This document shows, piece after piece, positions 15,098 to 25,793 of a DNA stretch of 64,000 nt; position 1 is the first letter of the stretch, and every line of letters starts with the position of its first letter. Location: the NCBI GenBank assembly GCA_014359475.1, contig JACIZI010000018.1, positions 1 to 64,000 on the forward strand. Direction: 5' to 3'. Position numbers and translations under genes: made by a program. The notes beneath the pieces were generated by a model, which was not told the origin of the DNA, did not search any database, and saw nothing but the letters and a program-made list of their open reading frames with translations. The stretch is from Marinobacter sp. Its GTDB lineage: Bacteria; Pseudomonadota; Gammaproteobacteria; Pseudomonadales; Oleiphilaceae.

Positions 15098-16603
15098 TCA
15101 CACCTGATTGATCACCATAAACAACCCGACACTGCTCATCACCACCGTGTAGGGAAAAGCCATCACCACCATGCGACCGTAAGACAGACGCACCAGCGGT
15201 GCTATGGCGGATGTCAGCAGGAACAGGAAGGCCGCCTGGCCGTTGGGTGTCGCCACGCTGGGCAGGTTGGTACCGGTGTTGATGGCCACCGCGAGAGTCT
15301 GGAAATGATCGTTGCTGATAGCACCGGCCTCCAGTGCCTGCTTCACCTCGCTGATATAGACGGTAGCTACAAATACATTGTCACTGATCGCCGAGAGCAC
15401 ACCGTTTGCGATAAAGAACATCCCCGGCTGTTGCGCTTCAGGCAGGGCCAGCACAAAATCGATAACCGGTTTGAACAGATGCTGCTCATGGATCACCGCC
15501 ACAATGGCGAAAAACACCACCAGCAGCGAGGTGAACGGCAGGGACTCCTGGAATGCCTTGCCAATCTGGCCTTCGTCGGTAATCCCGGTGAAGGACGTGA
15601 TGAGGATAATCACCAGCAGCCCGATCAGGCCGACTTCTGCCAGGTGAAAGGCCAGGCCCGCCACCAGAACCAGTGCCGCAAAAGCCTGAACCCACAGGGC
15701 CGCCTGGTCCGACTTGGTGCGTTTGATACGCTCGTTCTCGGCAAACTCCTCAAGGACCTGGCGAACCGGTTTTGGCAGACGGGTGCCGTAACCGAACCAG
15801 CCCAGTTTTTCCAGGCCCCAGCAGGTGATCAGACCGGCCACCAGTACCGGCATACTGACCGGCGCCATGTGCATAAAGAAACCGGCAAAATCCCATCCCA
15901 CAACCTTGGCGATCAGCAGGTTCTGGGGCTCCCCCACCATAGTGGTCACACCCCCCAGGGCAGTACCGATGGCACCGTGCATCAGCAGGCTACGCAGGAA
16001 GGAACGGAAATTTTCCAGATCCTCCCGGTGCAACTCGATCACTTCATCGTCGCTGTTGGCATTATGGTCCTTGTGTTGATAACCCTTGCCCGATGCCACC
16101 TTGTGGTAGACCGAGAAAAAGCCCACCGCCACACTGATGATCACGGCCGTGACGGTCAGGGCATCCAGAAAAGCCGAGAGCACCGCAGCCACGATGCAGA
16201 ACAACAGCGATAAAGCCGATTTGGAGCGCACACCCACCAGAATCTGGGTAAAGGTCAGCAACAACAAGTCCTTCATGAAATAGATGCCCGCCACCATGAA
16301 CATCAGCAGCAGTATCACCGGGAAGTTGGTGAGCACTTCGAGATACACGGCATCCGGCGTGGTCAGACCGATCAACATGGCCTCAACCGCCAGCAGTCCA
16401 CCCGGCAGGAGCGGGTAACACTTGAGGGCCATGGCCAGGGTAAAAATAAACTCACCGATCAGCATCCAGCCGGTAAAACCCGGCCCGAGCAGGTAATAGG
16501 CAACCGGATTAACGAGCAGGAACAATAGGATGACCTGTTTGTACCAGACAGGTGCGCGCCCCAGGAAATTATGGGCAAAACTGGACATGACGGTATTTGG
16601 CAT
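15098..16603 (-). CDS. nhaB: Na+/H+ antiporter NhaB
   Basis: 501 residues from ATG 16603 ([15 protein letters not shown]), matching the start of known NhaB proteins (about 510 residues); the longer ORF to 16693 is not needed. About 12 transmembrane helices of the ion-transporter superfamily are visible, with [12 protein letters not shown] at the N-terminus, a central hydrophilic loop ([18 protein letters not shown], about 205-225) and [15 protein letters not shown] and [20 protein letters not shown] as conserved re-entrant motifs. It exports Na+ in exchange for H+ at the inner membrane, in keeping with a marine life style. It is monocistronic. Confidence 0.92.
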   Translation of the reverse strand: MPNTVMSSFAHNFLGRAPVWYKQVILLFLLVNPVAYYLLGPGFTGWMLIGEFIFTLAMALKCYPLLPGGLLAVEAMLIGLTTPDAVYLEVLTNFPVILLLMFMVAGIYFMKDLLLLTFTQILVGVRSKSALSLLFCIVAAVLSAFLDALTVTAVIISVAVGFFSVYHKVASGKGYQHKDHNANSDDEVIELHREDLENFRSFLRSLLMHGAIGTALGGVTTMVGEPQNLLIAKVVGWDFAGFFMHMAPVSMPVLVAGLITCWGLEKLGWFGYGTRLPKPVRQVLEEFAENERIKRTKSDQAALWVQAFAALVLVAGLAFHLAEVGLIGLLVIILITSFTGITDEGQIGKAFQESLPFTSLLVVFFAIVAVIHEQHLFKPVIDFVLALPEAQQPGMFFIANGVLSAISDNVFVATVYISEVKQALEAGAISNDHFQTLAVAINTGTNLPSVATPNGQAAFLFLLTSAIAPLVRLSYGRMVVMAFPYTVVMSSVGLFMVINQV

Positions 16604-16810
16604 TGCGTTGTCTTCTGGCGAGATAAGTTGCGGAAGCCTTTTATGATACTCCAACTCACTGTCATATTGGCGGAATTTTTCCGCTTCCGTCATCCGCCAA
16701 AAGGGGTAGGCGCCGGGCAGACCTTACTTCATGTGGATGGTCGGCGCGGGTATGGGTCTGACCCATGGCATCGACCAGCCGACGAATTTGAGAGCCGGAC
16801 CTACTTTATT

Positions 16811-16867
16811 GTGTACAAGTGTTGACTTGATAATGGGTGCCTGATACTAATGTGTACACTTGTACAC
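16811..16867 (+). promoter_or_regulatory. Promoter and palindromic operators of the desaturase operon
   Basis: A TTGACT box (16822-16827) and TACTAA (16845-16850) with 17-bp spacing form a likely promoter. It is flanked by GTGTACAAGTGTTGAC (16811-16826) and a near-perfect palindrome GTGTACACTTGTACAC (16852-16867). The layout recalls DesT-type control of the Pseudomonas desCB operon by the saturated/unsaturated acyl-CoA ratio, although the half-site differs. Confidence 0.65.
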
Positions 16868-16884
16868 TTAACCGGGTATTTTCA

Positions 16885-18006
16885 ATGAACGCAACAACCC
16901 AAAACGGCAGCCCTTTCCAGAAAGGTCTCGACCGCGTACTGCAGTCCCGTGTCGCTGAGGTACTTGCCTACCCTCACGGCGTTGATCGTTATCTGGAGGC
17001 CTTGAATCCCCTGTGGTCCGTCAAAGGGGTGCGGGCCGAAGTAGACGATATCCGTTACCTGACTGACGACAGTGTAACGCTGACCCTGCGTCCGAATCAT
17101 AACTGGCAGGGCTTTGTTCCCGGTCAGTTCGTGCAGCTTACCGTGGCAATCAACGGCAAGCGCCACACCCGCTGTTATTCCCCGGCAAACTCCGTACACC
17201 GCGCCGATGGCCTGATCGAGCTGACCGCCAAGGTGCATGCCAAGGGTTTTGTATCCCGCCATCTGCGTCAACAGCTGACGGTTGGCGACGTAGTCCGACT
17301 GTCTCAGGCGGCCGGCGAGTTCGCCCTGCCAGAGGAGCGTCCGGAGCGGATTTTGCTGATCAGTGGCGGCAGTGGTATCACCCCCGTGATGTCCATGCTG
17401 CGCACCTTGTGTGACGAACGTTACAGCGGGCAGATCACCTTTCTGCATTACGCCAACTCGCCAGCCGACATGATCTACGCCAGCGAGCTCGAAACGCTCT
17501 GCAGGCAGCATGACAACGTCCACCTGGTGCGCAGTTTCGCGCAGCAGAGCGAACCCGGTGAGTTGTCCGGTCTTTTCTGTCGTGAACACTTGCACACATC
17601 GGTTCCTGATTTTGCGCAGGCGACCACCTTTTTGTGTGGTCCCCCACCGATGATGGCCGCGGTGGAAAAAGTCTGGAAAGAGGAAGGTCTGGAAAACCAA
17701 CTGTTCAAGGAAGCGTTCACCCTCAATACACCAAGCCTGGACAGCGACAGTCCCGAAGGCGAGGTACGCTTTGCGAAAAGTAACACCACGGCCGTGAGCA
17801 AAGGCACCACATTGCTGGAGCAGGCAGAAGAGGCAGGTCTTACCCCGGAGTCGGGATGCCGCATGGGCATTTGTCACGCCTGTACCTGTCGCAAGACAGC
17901 CGGCAAGGTTCGCGACCTGCGGACCGGTGAAGTAAGCAGCGGTGACGAAGAAGACATTCAGCTATGCATCAGCGTGCCTGTGGGCACGGTGATCCTCGAT
18001 ATCTAA
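16885..18006 (+). CDS. Ferredoxin reductase (electron donor for the fatty-acid desaturase)
   Basis: 373 residues from ATG 16885; the ORF extension upstream lies in the operator. Domain order: FAD domain (RHTRCYSPANSV at about 108-119), NAD(P) domain (LLISGGSGITPVMSMLR at about 155-171, FLCGPPPMMAAVEK at about 250) and a C-terminal plant-type 2Fe-2S domain with ligands in GCRMGICHACTC and DIQLCISVP. It passes electrons from NAD(P)H to the membrane desaturase encoded 29 bp downstream. The pairing matches DesC-DesB of Pseudomonas. Cytoplasmic, associated with the inner membrane through its partner. Confidence 0.9.
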   Translation: MNATTQNGSPFQKGLDRVLQSRVAEVLAYPHGVDRYLEALNPLWSVKGVRAEVDDIRYLTDDSVTLTLRPNHNWQGFVPGQFVQLTVAINGKRHTRCYSPANSVHRADGLIELTAKVHAKGFVSRHLRQQLTVGDVVRLSQAAGEFALPEERPERILLISGGSGITPVMSMLRTLCDERYSGQITFLHYANSPADMIYASELETLCRQHDNVHLVRSFAQQSEPGELSGLFCREHLHTSVPDFAQATTFLCGPPPMMAAVEKVWKEEGLENQLFKEAFTLNTPSLDSDSPEGEVRFAKSNTTAVSKGTTLLEQAEEAGLTPESGCRMGICHACTCRKTAGKVRDLRTGEVSSGDEEDIQLCISVPVGTVILDI

Positions 18007-18035
18007 CAAACTTCAAAACAGGATGAGAAACCTTC

Positions 18036-19196
18036 ATGGGTACTGCTAACACTTTGACCAAAGAACAATTTGACGCCATAGGTCAGGAACTGGACGCCAT
18101 TCGTAACCGTGAGATGGCCGATCTGGGCGAGAAAGACGAGAAGTACATTCGCAAACTGATCAAGCGCCAGCGTCAGCTCGAGGTCTCTGGCCGGGGCCTG
18201 CTGATGCTGGGCTTCCTGCCTCCGGCGTGGCTGGCCGGCGTGGCCTGCCTGTCTGCGTCCAAGATTATCGATAACATGGAAATCGGCCACAACGTCATGC
18301 ATGGTCAGTATGACTGGATGGGTGACCCGGCCATTAGCTCCAAAGGCTTTGACTGGGACAACACCTGTACCAACACGGCCTGGAAGCACACTCATAACTA
18401 TGAGCACCACACCTTCACCAATGTGATCAACAAGGACCATGATATTGGTTACGGGATACTTAGGATGTCCGAGGAGCAGGAATGGGAGCCTCGTTTCCTG
18501 TTCAACCCGGTGCTCGCGGTAATTGTGTCCACCTTCTTCCAGCACTTTGTGGCCATTCAGAGCCTGCAGCTTGAGAACTACCTGATCTACAAGACCAAGA
18601 CCAGGGAAGAGCTGAAGGAAGAATTCAGGCCCATGTGGAAGAAGATGCGCAAGCAGTTGTTCAAGGACTACCTGCTGTTCCCGGCCCTGGCTGGCCCCTT
18701 TGCGCCGTTCGTGTTTGCCGGCAATATAAGCGCCAACCTGGTGCGTAACCTGTGGGCCTCTCAGGTGATCTTTAACGGGCACTTTCCGGAACATGCGGAG
18801 CAGTTCCCGGAGTCCGTGCTGGAAAACGAGACCCGTGGACAGTGGTATGTGCGCCAGATGCTCGGTTCCGCCAACTTTGAAGGTGGCCCACTGCTGCACC
18901 TGATGAGCGGTAACCTGAGCTTTCAGATTGAGCACCACTTGTTCCCGGACATTCCGGCACATCGCTACGCCCGCATTGCGACGGACGTACGTGCCATCTG
19001 TGAGAAATATGGCCTGCCTTACCACACCGGCTCCATGGCGCGCCAGACACTGAGCGCATGGAAAAGGATCTTCAAGATGTCTCTGCCAGGCAAGCCAAAG
19101 GCCAAACAGGACAACAAAGGTCCGCTTGGAGGACTACGTGCCAAGGTGACTCGCCTGACCTCCGCAACCGACAGCGATTCCCGCAAGGCTGCCTGA
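18036..19196 (+). CDS. Membrane fatty acid desaturase (acyl-CoA/lipid delta-9 type)
   Basis: 386 residues. Three His boxes that hold the diiron centre are present: HNVMH (about residue 85-89), HTHNYEHH (about 115-122) and IEHHLFPD (about 297). Hydrophobic helices lie near 55-75 and 160-240. The enzyme introduces a cis double bond in acyl chains using O2 and electrons from the upstream reductase, adjusting membrane fluidity. It is followed by an intrinsic terminator at 19232-19259. By context it is a DesB-like inducible desaturase. The C-terminus is basic and likely cytosolic. Confidence 0.9.
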   Translation: MGTANTLTKEQFDAIGQELDAIRNREMADLGEKDEKYIRKLIKRQRQLEVSGRGLLMLGFLPPAWLAGVACLSASKIIDNMEIGHNVMHGQYDWMGDPAISSKGFDWDNTCTNTAWKHTHNYEHHTFTNVINKDHDIGYGILRMSEEQEWEPRFLFNPVLAVIVSTFFQHFVAIQSLQLENYLIYKTKTREELKEEFRPMWKKMRKQLFKDYLLFPALAGPFAPFVFAGNISANLVRNLWASQVIFNGHFPEHAEQFPESVLENETRGQWYVRQMLGSANFEGGPLLHLMSGNLSFQIEHHLFPDIPAHRYARIATDVRAICEKYGLPYHTGSMARQTLSAWKRIFKMSLPGKPKAKQDNKGPLGGLRAKVTRLTSATDSDSRKAA

Positions 19197-19231
19197 TCTC
19201 CTGCCAATGAACGGTCGCAGACCCGGACTGT

Positions 19232-19266
19232 CACAGTGTTGCCCGAATGCAACACTGTGCGGGTTT
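19232..19266 (+). terminator. Terminator-like hairpin after the desaturase operon
   Basis: An 11-bp perfect stem, CACAGTGTTGC (19232-19242) and GCAACACTGTG (19249-19259), with loop CCGAAT; the T-run after it is weak (CGGGTTT). Confidence 0.7.
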
Positions 19267-19483
19267 GTGAACCGGCCTCACCTCACCCGCGAGAAGTGCC
19301 GGGCCGTGCGCACCAGGCCAGGGCAAGCGCACCACGATAGAGCACAAAGAAACCGAAATAAAAGAGAAAACAAAAGAAAAACAAATAGATATAAACATGG
19401 CACAGGCCATGCTTTAGCCTTGGCACGCAGCGAGACGTCGGTTTTCTGTAACCACCATCAAAGCGCAACAATCTGACAAATGG

Positions 19484-19590
19484 TCAACTAGGGTTCCGGT
19501 CTGCCCGTGCTTATTGGCAGATGACTGGTCCGAGAGTTGACGGCCTTTTCCAAGGCTACACGGCGGGACAAAAGCCCGGGAGGATCGTTC
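19484..19590 (+). promoter_or_regulatory. Guanidine-I (ykkC) riboswitch
   Basis: The conserved blocks of the ykkC aptamer appear in order: CTAGGGTTCCGG (19488-19499), TGGTCCGAGAGTTGACGG (19526-19543), ACGGCGGGACAAAAGCCC (19559-19576) and CGGGAGGA (19577-19584). The class switches expression on when free guanidine binds. It is followed by a terminator that uses the same CGGGAGG sequence and by the guanidine-degradation genes. Confidence 0.95.
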
Positions 19591-19615
19591 AGTTACTGAC
19601 GCCTCTCGTTTTTTT
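19577..19615 (+). terminator. Riboswitch-controlled terminator
   Basis: CGGGAGG (19577-19583) pairs with CCTCTCG (19602-19608), with an inner TCAG/CTGA stem, and a run of seven T follows (19609-19615). CGGGAGG is also the 3' edge of the guanidine aptamer, so ligand binding should prevent the terminator, giving an on-switch. Confidence 0.85.
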
Positions 19616-19640
19616 GAAACGCCTAGCCAGGAGAAAAGGC

Positions 19641-20366
19641 ATGCTGGAAACAGCCACCCCTCTCTACGACGATCTGATTCCCGGCGGATCCCACTGGTCC
19701 TTCATCATGCGCCGTGGCCACGTGCTACGCCTGATTGACGAAACCGGCGGAGCCAACGCCGGCATGTTGATGTACAACCCGGAAAACCCGCTCGAGCGGT
19801 ATAACATGCCGGATACCCTGAAAAACCAGCACACCTTCCTGCTGACAAAAGGCCACGTGCTGCTGTCCGACATGGGCCGGGTATTCGCCTCCATCATCCG
19901 TGACGATCTGGGCTGGCACGACACCGTTGCCGGCACCTGCAACGCCGACCTGGTGGAACGGCGCTGGGGCAAAAAAACCTATCAGCAGGCGCACAATCAT
20001 TACCACCGCAATGGCTTCACCAGCTTCCTCAACGAACTTGCCAAGTATGGCCTGGGCAAGAAGGACCTGACCGCCAACCTGAACTGGTTCAGCAAGGTGC
20101 AGACCGACAAAAACGGCAACATGACCTTTGCGCAAGGTCACTCCCATGCGGGTGCCACGGTGGATCTGCGCTTCGAGATGGACACTATTGTGGTGCTGCA
20201 CACCTGCCCGCACCCGATGAATCCGGCCAGCGATTACCCCGCCCATCCGGTGCGCTATCAACTCTTCAGGGCGGAACCGGTGACCGATGCGGATCCCTGC
20301 AAGCTTTCCTCGCCGGAGGCCACCCGAGCCTTTGCCAACACTGCCCTTTATCACCTGTTCCAGTAA
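19641..20366 (+). CDS. DUF1989 protein, urea carboxylase-associated protein 1 / carboxyguanidine deiminase subunit
   Basis: 241 residues from ATG 19641 (CCAGGAGAA upstream); earlier ATGs are inside the riboswitch. The DUF1989 fold shows YNPENPLERYNMPDTLKNQH, GWHDTVAGTCNADL with a conserved His and Cys, and HTCPHPMNPASDYP. Proteins of this pair, long labelled urea carboxylase-associated, are now known as the two subunits of carboxyguanidine deiminase, which turns carboxyguanidine into allophanate and ammonia. It is the first gene behind the guanidine riboswitch, 12 bp before its partner, which supports that role. Cytoplasmic. Confidence 0.85.
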   Translation: MLETATPLYDDLIPGGSHWSFIMRRGHVLRLIDETGGANAGMLMYNPENPLERYNMPDTLKNQHTFLLTKGHVLLSDMGRVFASIIRDDLGWHDTVAGTCNADLVERRWGKKTYQQAHNHYHRNGFTSFLNELAKYGLGKKDLTANLNWFSKVQTDKNGNMTFAQGHSHAGATVDLRFEMDTIVVLHTCPHPMNPASDYPAHPVRYQLFRAEPVTDADPCKLSSPEATRAFANTALYHLFQ

Positions 20367-20378
20367 CGGAGGCCGGAG

Positions 20379-21017
20379 ATGATCAAGCAAAGCACACTGA
20401 ATCCCGATAACGCCGCCTTCCGTGAAACCGTCCCGGCAGGCGAGTATTTCCTGAAAGTGGTGAAGGCCGGCGAAACGGTCCGCATCCTGGACCTGGAAGG
20501 CAACCAGGCCGCCGACACCCTGTTCTACAACGCCCACAATCCGAGCGAACGCTACAGCGCCGTGGACACCATCCGCCATCAGGGCAATGTCTACCTCACG
20601 GCCGGCTCGAAGCTGATGTCCTCGGAGAACAACGTGATGCTGGAAATCACCGCCGATACCTGCGGCCGTCACGACACCCTCGGTGGCGCCTGCGCGGCGG
20701 AGAGCAACACCACCCGTTATGCCCTCGAGAAAAAGTGCATGCACGCCTGCCGGGACAGCTGGCTGGTGGCGGTGACCGAGCACGAGGAACTGGGCATGAG
20801 CAAGCGCGACATCACCCACAACATCAACTTCTTCATGAACGTGCCGGTCACCGCTGACGGCGGCCTGACCTTTGCCGATGGCATTTCCGATGCCGGCAAG
20901 TATGTGGAGCTGGAAGCAAGGATGGACGTGCTGGTGATGATTTCCAACTGCCCGCAGCTCAACAACCCCTGTAACGGCTGGAACCCGACACCGATCGAGG
21001 TGCTGGTATGGAACTGA
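20379..21017 (+). CDS. DUF1989 protein, urea carboxylase-associated protein 2 / carboxyguanidine deiminase subunit
   Basis: 212 residues, paralogous to the preceding gene. Matching motifs are [36 protein letters not shown] (His and Cys) and [22 protein letters not shown] with two further cysteines, a likely metal-binding set. It is expected to form a heteromeric deiminase with the upstream protein. The start follows GGAGGCCGGAG. The 3' end overlaps the carboxylase start by ten bases (21008), indicating translational coupling. Confidence 0.85.
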   Translation: MIKQSTLNPDNAAFRETVPAGEYFLKVVKAGETVRILDLEGNQAADTLFYNAHNPSERYSAVDTIRHQGNVYLTAGSKLMSSENNVMLEITADTCGRHDTLGGACAAESNTTRYALEKKCMHACRDSWLVAVTEHEELGMSKRDITHNINFFMNVPVTADGGLTFADGISDAGKYVELEARMDVLVMISNCPQLNNPCNGWNPTPIEVLVWN

Positions 21018-24000
21018 AGGGTGCATTCAGCAAGGTCCTGATTGCCAACCGCGGTGCCATTGCCTGCCGGGTGATCCGCACCCTGCGTACCATGGGGCTG
21101 ACCTCTGTGGCGGTTTATGCCGAAGCCGATGCCGACTCGCTGCACGTGCGCCAGGCCGATGAATCCTGGTCTCTGGGCGAGGGCTCTGCCGCGGACACCT
21201 ACCTCAACCAGGACAAGCTGTTCGGGATCATCCGCCAGAGCGGTGCCGGTGCCGTCCATCCCGGTTACGGCTTCCTCAGCGAGAACGCCGATTTTGCCCG
21301 CCGCTGTGATGCCGAAGGCGTTGTGTTCCTGGGTCCTGCGCCGCAGCAGATGGAGCAGTTTGGTCTCAAACACACCGCCCGCGCGCTCGCAGAAGAAGCC
21401 GGCGTGCCGCTCTTGCCCGGTACCGACCTGCTGACCGGTCTGGATGAGGCCCTGAAAGCTGCCGAAGACATCGGTTACCCGGTGATGCTGAAAAGCACCG
21501 CCGGTGGCGGCGGCATCGGCATGTCCCGTTGTTACAGCGCCGAGGATCTGGGCAAAACGTTCGAATCGGTGCAGCGTCTGAGTCAGAACAACTTCAGCAA
21601 CGATGGCGTCTTCCTGGAAAAATTCGTGGAGCACGCCCGCCACATTGAAGTGCAACTGTTCGGCGATGGCCACGGTCAGGTACTGGCGCTGGGCGAGCGG
21701 GACTGCTCCGCCCAGCGCCGCAACCAGAAAGTGATTGAGGAAGCACCTGCGCCGGGACTGAGCGATGAGGTGCGCAGCCGCATGCACACCACCGCCCGCC
21801 AGCTGGGAGAAAGCATCCGCTACCGCAGCGCCGGCACCGTGGAGTTTATCTACGACCCGGACACCACTGAGTTCTACTTCCTGGAAGTGAACACCCGCTT
21901 ACAGGTGGAGCACGGCGTCACCGAGCAGGTGTACAAGGTGGACCTGGTGCGCTGGATGGTGGAACTGGGGGCCGGCACCCTGCAGGATCTGGCGGAAATG
22001 AGCGGCAAGCTCACCCCATCCGGCCACGCCATTCAGGCGCGGATCTACGCCGAGGATCCCAACAAGGATTTCCAGCCCGGTGCGGGACTGCTGACCAATG
22101 TGGAATGGCCCGACGAAGAGGGCCTGCGCATCGACACATGGATCCAGCCGGGTACCGAAGTCTCACCCCTGTTCGACCCCATGCTGGCCAAGGTGATTGT
22201 CCACGAACCGGACCGGGAAGCCGCCCGCCAGCGGTTGATGCAGGCCCTGGATAACAGCCGCCTGTATGGCATTGAAACCAACCTGAAGTACGTGCGTCAG
22301 GTACTGGATGACCCGCGCTTTATCGAAGGCCGGCTATTTACCCGCACCCTCAATGAATTCGACTACCGGCCCGCCACCGTGGATGTGATCAGCGGCGGTA
22401 CCCTGACCACCATCCAGGACTACCCGGGGCGGATCGGCTACTGGGAAATCGGCGTGCCCCCCTCGGGACCCTTCGACTGCTATTCGTTCCGTCTCGGCAA
22501 CCGCCTGCTGGGCAATCCGGAAGGGGCGCCGGGGCTGGAAATCACCCTTAAGGGTCCGGTGCTCAGCTTCAACCAGGCCACCCAGATTGTGCTCACCGGC
22601 GCTGCGCTGGCCGCGACCCTGGACAACGAACCGGTGGACTTCTGGCAGGTGATCGATGTACCCGCCGGTGCCACCCTGACACTGGGTGCCACCACCGGCG
22701 ACGGTACCCGGGCCTATGTTCTGTTCCGTGGCGGCCTGGACTGCCCGGAATACCTCACTTCCTGCAGCACCTTTACCCTGGGGCAGTTCGGCGGCCACTG
22801 CGGCCGGGCCCTGCGCGCCGGCGACGTGCTGGCATTGACGCAAGCCGAACCGGTCGTTACAACCGCGCTGTCCCACGAAATGCGGCCGGTCATCGGCAAG
22901 ACCTGGAAGCTCCATGTCACCTATGGTCCCCATGGCGCGCCAGACTATTTTACCGGTGAGGACATCGACACCTTCTTCGCCAGCGAATGGGAAGTCCACT
23001 ACAACTCCAGCCGCACCGGTGTACGCCTGATCGGCCCCAAACCGCAATGGGCCCGCAGCGACGGCGGCGAGGCGGGCATGCATCCTTCCAACATCCACGA
23101 CAACGCCTATGCCGTGGGTACCGTGGACTTCACCGGGGACATGCCGGTGATTCTTGGGCCTGATGGCCCCAGCCTGGGCGGTTTTGTCTGCCCGGTGACC
23201 GTGGTCAGTGCCAACCTGTGGAAACTGGGCCAGCTCAAGGCCGGAGACAAGGTGCGGTTTGTGCCGGTGAGCCAGGATCAGGCGGTGGCCCTGCGGGAAG
23301 CCCTGGACGAATCCGTAGCCACCCTGACCGCCGCCGCCACCCGCATCACGCCGATCAAACCGGCCACCCCAATTCTGGATTCCCTGGGTACCCCCGACCA
23401 TGAAACCGGCGTGGTCTATCGCGCCGCCGGCGACAACTATGTGCTGGTGGAATACGGCCCCATGGAGCTGGATATCCGCCTGCGCTTTCGTGCCCATGCC
23501 CTGATGCTCTGGCTGCGGGAGCAGAACCACGAAGCCATTCTGGAGCTTACCCCGGGCATCCGCTCCCTGCAGGTACACTACGACAGCCAGCAACTCAATC
23601 AACGCATCCTGCTGGACCTGCTGATCAGCGCGGAAAAGGAACTGGAACAGCAGCCGGAGTGGGATGTGCCGGCACGCATCGTCCATCTGCCACTGTCATG
23701 GGACGACGAGGCCTGCCAGACCGCCATCGCCAAATACATGCAGTCGGTGCGCAAGGATGCGCCCTGGTGCCCCAGCAACCTGGAGTTCATCCGCCGCATC
23801 AACGGCCTGGACAGCATCGACGACGTGAAGAAAACCGTGTTCGACGCCAGCTACCTGGTGATGGGCCTGGGGGATGTCTACCTGGGCGCGCCGGTCGCCA
23901 CGCCGCTCGACCCGCGCCATCGACTGGTGACCACCAAGTACAACCCCGCCCGCACCTGGACGGCGGAAAACTCCGTGGGCATCGGCGGCGCCTACCTGTG

Positions 24001-24634
24001 CATCTACGGCATGGAAGGCCCCGGCGGTTACCAGTTTGTCGGCCGCACCCTGCAGATGTGGAACCGCTACCGCACCACCGATTGCTTCGAGCCCGGCAAG
24101 CCCTGGCTGTTGCGATTCTTCGACCAGGTGCGCTTCTACGAAGTCAGCGCCGGGGAACTGCAGCAGATCCGCCGGGACTTCCCCAACGGCGACTATCCCA
24201 TCCGCATCGAGGAAACCCGTTTCAACCTGAAGGACTATGAACAGTTCCTGGGCGATCACGACGAAGAGATCCGCACCTTTACCGATAAGCGCAAGCAGGC
24301 ATTCGACGAAGAACTGCAGCGCTGGATCGAGTCCGGCCAGATCAACTTCAGCTCGGAAGCACCGGTGGAGGACACCGGCGATGACGACATGGCCCAGCTT
24401 CCCGAGGGGCAGCATGCGGTGGAAAGCCACGCCGCCGGCAGTCTCTGGGAATGCCTGGTCGGCGTGGGAGACACCATCGGGGCACAGCAGCCGGTGGCCA
24501 TCGTGGAATCCATGAAAATGGAGATTGAGTTACTCAGCCCGGTGAGCGGGCGCGTGGTGGAAATCCGGCGCGAGCCGGGCCAGTCGGTGACCCCGGGCAT
24601 GCCGGTGGTGATCGTGGATGAACATGCGGACTGA
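21008..24634 (+). CDS. Biotin-dependent urea/guanidine carboxylase
   Basis: 1208 residues, full length for the bacterial urea carboxylase family. Domains in order: biotin carboxylase (1-450; [31 protein letters not shown] loop, [14 protein letters not shown]), the two carboxyltransferase parts (about 455-1060, with [20 protein letters not shown] typical of the KipA/AHS2 part and HLPLSWDD onward the KipI/AHS1 part) and a C-terminal biotinyl domain with VESMKMEIE. It carboxylates its substrate using ATP and bicarbonate. Because it is preceded by a guanidine riboswitch and the deiminase pair, guanidine is the probable substrate rather than urea; sequence reading alone cannot settle specificity. 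Confidence 0.93.
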   Translation: MELKGAFSKVLIANRGAIACRVIRTLRTMGLTSVAVYAEADADSLHVRQADESWSLGEGSAADTYLNQDKLFGIIRQSGAGAVHPGYGFLSENADFARRCDAEGVVFLGPAPQQMEQFGLKHTARALAEEAGVPLLPGTDLLTGLDEALKAAEDIGYPVMLKSTAGGGGIGMSRCYSAEDLGKTFESVQRLSQNNFSNDGVFLEKFVEHARHIEVQLFGDGHGQVLALGERDCSAQRRNQKVIEEAPAPGLSDEVRSRMHTTARQLGESIRYRSAGTVEFIYDPDTTEFYFLEVNTRLQVEHGVTEQVYKVDLVRWMVELGAGTLQDLAEMSGKLTPSGHAIQARIYAEDPNKDFQPGAGLLTNVEWPDEEGLRIDTWIQPGTEVSPLFDPMLAKVIVHEPDREAARQRLMQALDNSRLYGIETNLKYVRQVLDDPRFIEGRLFTRTLNEFDYRPATVDVISGGTLTTIQDYPGRIGYWEIGVPPSGPFDCYSFRLGNRLLGNPEGAPGLEITLKGPVLSFNQATQIVLTGAALAATLDNEPVDFWQVIDVPAGATLTLGATTGDGTRAYVLFRGGLDCPEYLTSCSTFTLGQFGGHCGRALRAGDVLALTQAEPVVTTALSHEMRPVIGKTWKLHVTYGPHGAPDYFTGEDIDTFFASEWEVHYNSSRTGVRLIGPKPQWARSDGGEAGMHPSNIHDNAYAVGTVDFTGDMPVILGPDGPSLGGFVCPVTVVSANLWKLGQLKAGDKVRFVPVSQDQAVALREALDESVATLTAAATRITPIKPATPILDSLGTPDHETGVVYRAAGDNYVLVEYGPMELDIRLRFRAHALMLWLREQNHEAILELTPGIRSLQVHYDSQQLNQRILLDLLISAEKELEQQPEWDVPARIVHLPLSWDDEACQTAIAKYMQSVRKDAPWCPSNLEFIRRINGLDSIDDVKKTVFDASYLVMGLGDVYLGAPVATPLDPRHRLVTTKYNPARTWTAENSVGIGGAYLCIYGMEGPGGYQFVGRTLQMWNRYRTTDCFEPGKPWLLRFFDQVRFYEVSAGELQQIRRDFPNGDYPIRIEETRFNLKDYEQFLGDHDEEIRTFTDKRKQAFDEELQRWIESGQINFSSEAPVEDTGDDDMAQLPEGQHAVESHAAGSLWECLVGVGDTIGAQQPVAIVESMKMEIELLSPVSGRVVEIRREPGQSVTPGMPVVIVDEHAD

Positions 24635-24689
24635 GAGATACCGATACTAACCCTGACTCATAAAACGGGCAAAGCCCTGGGAGTGCGAG

Positions 24690-25769
24690 ATGAAAAACAG
24701 CAAACTGGTCACCCGAATCGGCACCCTGCTCAGCGCCGGCCTGCTGGCCGGCAGCCTGGCGGCCCCGGCGATGGCCGAGGAAAAGGTTTCGTTCAGCCTG
24801 GCCTGGACCATCTACGTGGGCTGGATGCCCTGGCAGTACGCCGAAGACAGCGGCATCATGAAAAAGTGGGCCGACAAGTACGATATCGAGGTGGATATCG
24901 TGCAGGTCAACGACTACATAGAATCCATCAACCAGTACACCGCCGGCCAGTTCGATGGTGTGGTGGCCACGAGCATGGACGGCCTTTCCATCCCCGCTGC
25001 GTCGGGCGTTGATTCCACGGCGCTGATCGTGGGTGACTACTCCGACGGCAACGACGGCCTGGTCTCCAAGGATGCCGCTTCCATCAAGGACCTGGAGGGG
25101 GAAACCGTACACCTGGTGGAGCTGTCGGTCTCCCACTACCTGCTGGTCCGGGCCCTGGACAGCGTGGGGCTGGAGGAGCGCGACATCAATGTTGTGAACA
25201 TCTCCGATGCGGACCTGGTCTCCGCCTTCCAGACCGATGACGTACGCCACGTGGCCACCTGGAATCCGCTTTTGAGCGAGATAGAGAGTTTCCCCGGCGC
25301 CACCAAACTGTTCGACTCCAGCCAGATTCCTGGACACATCAAGGATCTTGCCCTGGTGAAAACCGAAACCCTCCAGGACAATCCGGCCCTCGGTAAGGCC
25401 CTGGTAGGTGCCTGGTATGAAGTGATGGACATTCTCAAGTCGGATACCGAGGAAGGCCGCAAGGCGCGGGCCCAACTGGGGCAGGCCTCCGGCACTGACC
25501 TGGCCGGCTACGAGGCACAACTCGCCGCCACCCACATGTTCTGGGAACCCGCCGATGCCGTCACCTTCATCAACAGCAAGCAGGCCCGGGAGGCCATGGA
25601 CAGCGTTCGCCAGTTCTCCTTCGATAAGGGCCTGCTGGGACAGGGCGCCCAGAGTCCGGATTTCGTCGGCATCGAGTTTCCCGACGGCGGCGTGATGGGC
25701 GACAAGGGCAACATCAAGTTCCGCTTCAACGACAGCTTCATGAAAATGGCGGCCGACGGCAGCCTGTGA
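24690..25769 (+). CDS. ABC transporter substrate-binding protein (guanidine/NitT-TauT type)
   Basis: 359 residues with a clear signal peptide (cleavage after AAPAMA, before EEKVSF). The mature protein has the type-2 periplasmic binding fold of the NitT/TauT family: FSLAWTIYVGWMPWQYAEDSG, VNDYIESINQYTAGQFDGVVATSMDG, SVSHYLLVRAL, ATWNPLLSEI. Aromatic residues WTIYVGWMPW near the start could cage a small cation. It delivers the ligand to the permease encoded 24 bp downstream. Context (guanidine riboswitch, carboxylase) suggests guanidine or a derivative as ligand. Periplasmic. Confidence 0.88.
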   Translation: MKNSKLVTRIGTLLSAGLLAGSLAAPAMAEEKVSFSLAWTIYVGWMPWQYAEDSGIMKKWADKYDIEVDIVQVNDYIESINQYTAGQFDGVVATSMDGLSIPAASGVDSTALIVGDYSDGNDGLVSKDAASIKDLEGETVHLVELSVSHYLLVRALDSVGLEERDINVVNISDADLVSAFQTDDVRHVATWNPLLSEIESFPGATKLFDSSQIPGHIKDLALVKTETLQDNPALGKALVGAWYEVMDILKSDTEEGRKARAQLGQASGTDLAGYEAQLAATHMFWEPADAVTFINSKQAREAMDSVRQFSFDKGLLGQGAQSPDFVGIEFPDGGVMGDKGNIKFRFNDSFMKMAADGSL

Positions 25770-25793
25770 TAAATCAAGCAAAGGCGGTCACCA

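Noticed and set aside
22334..23686. 450-codon minus-strand ORF inside the carboxylase gene
   Set aside because: Shadow of the carboxyltransferase domain; composition His/Gly-rich as in other antisense frames.
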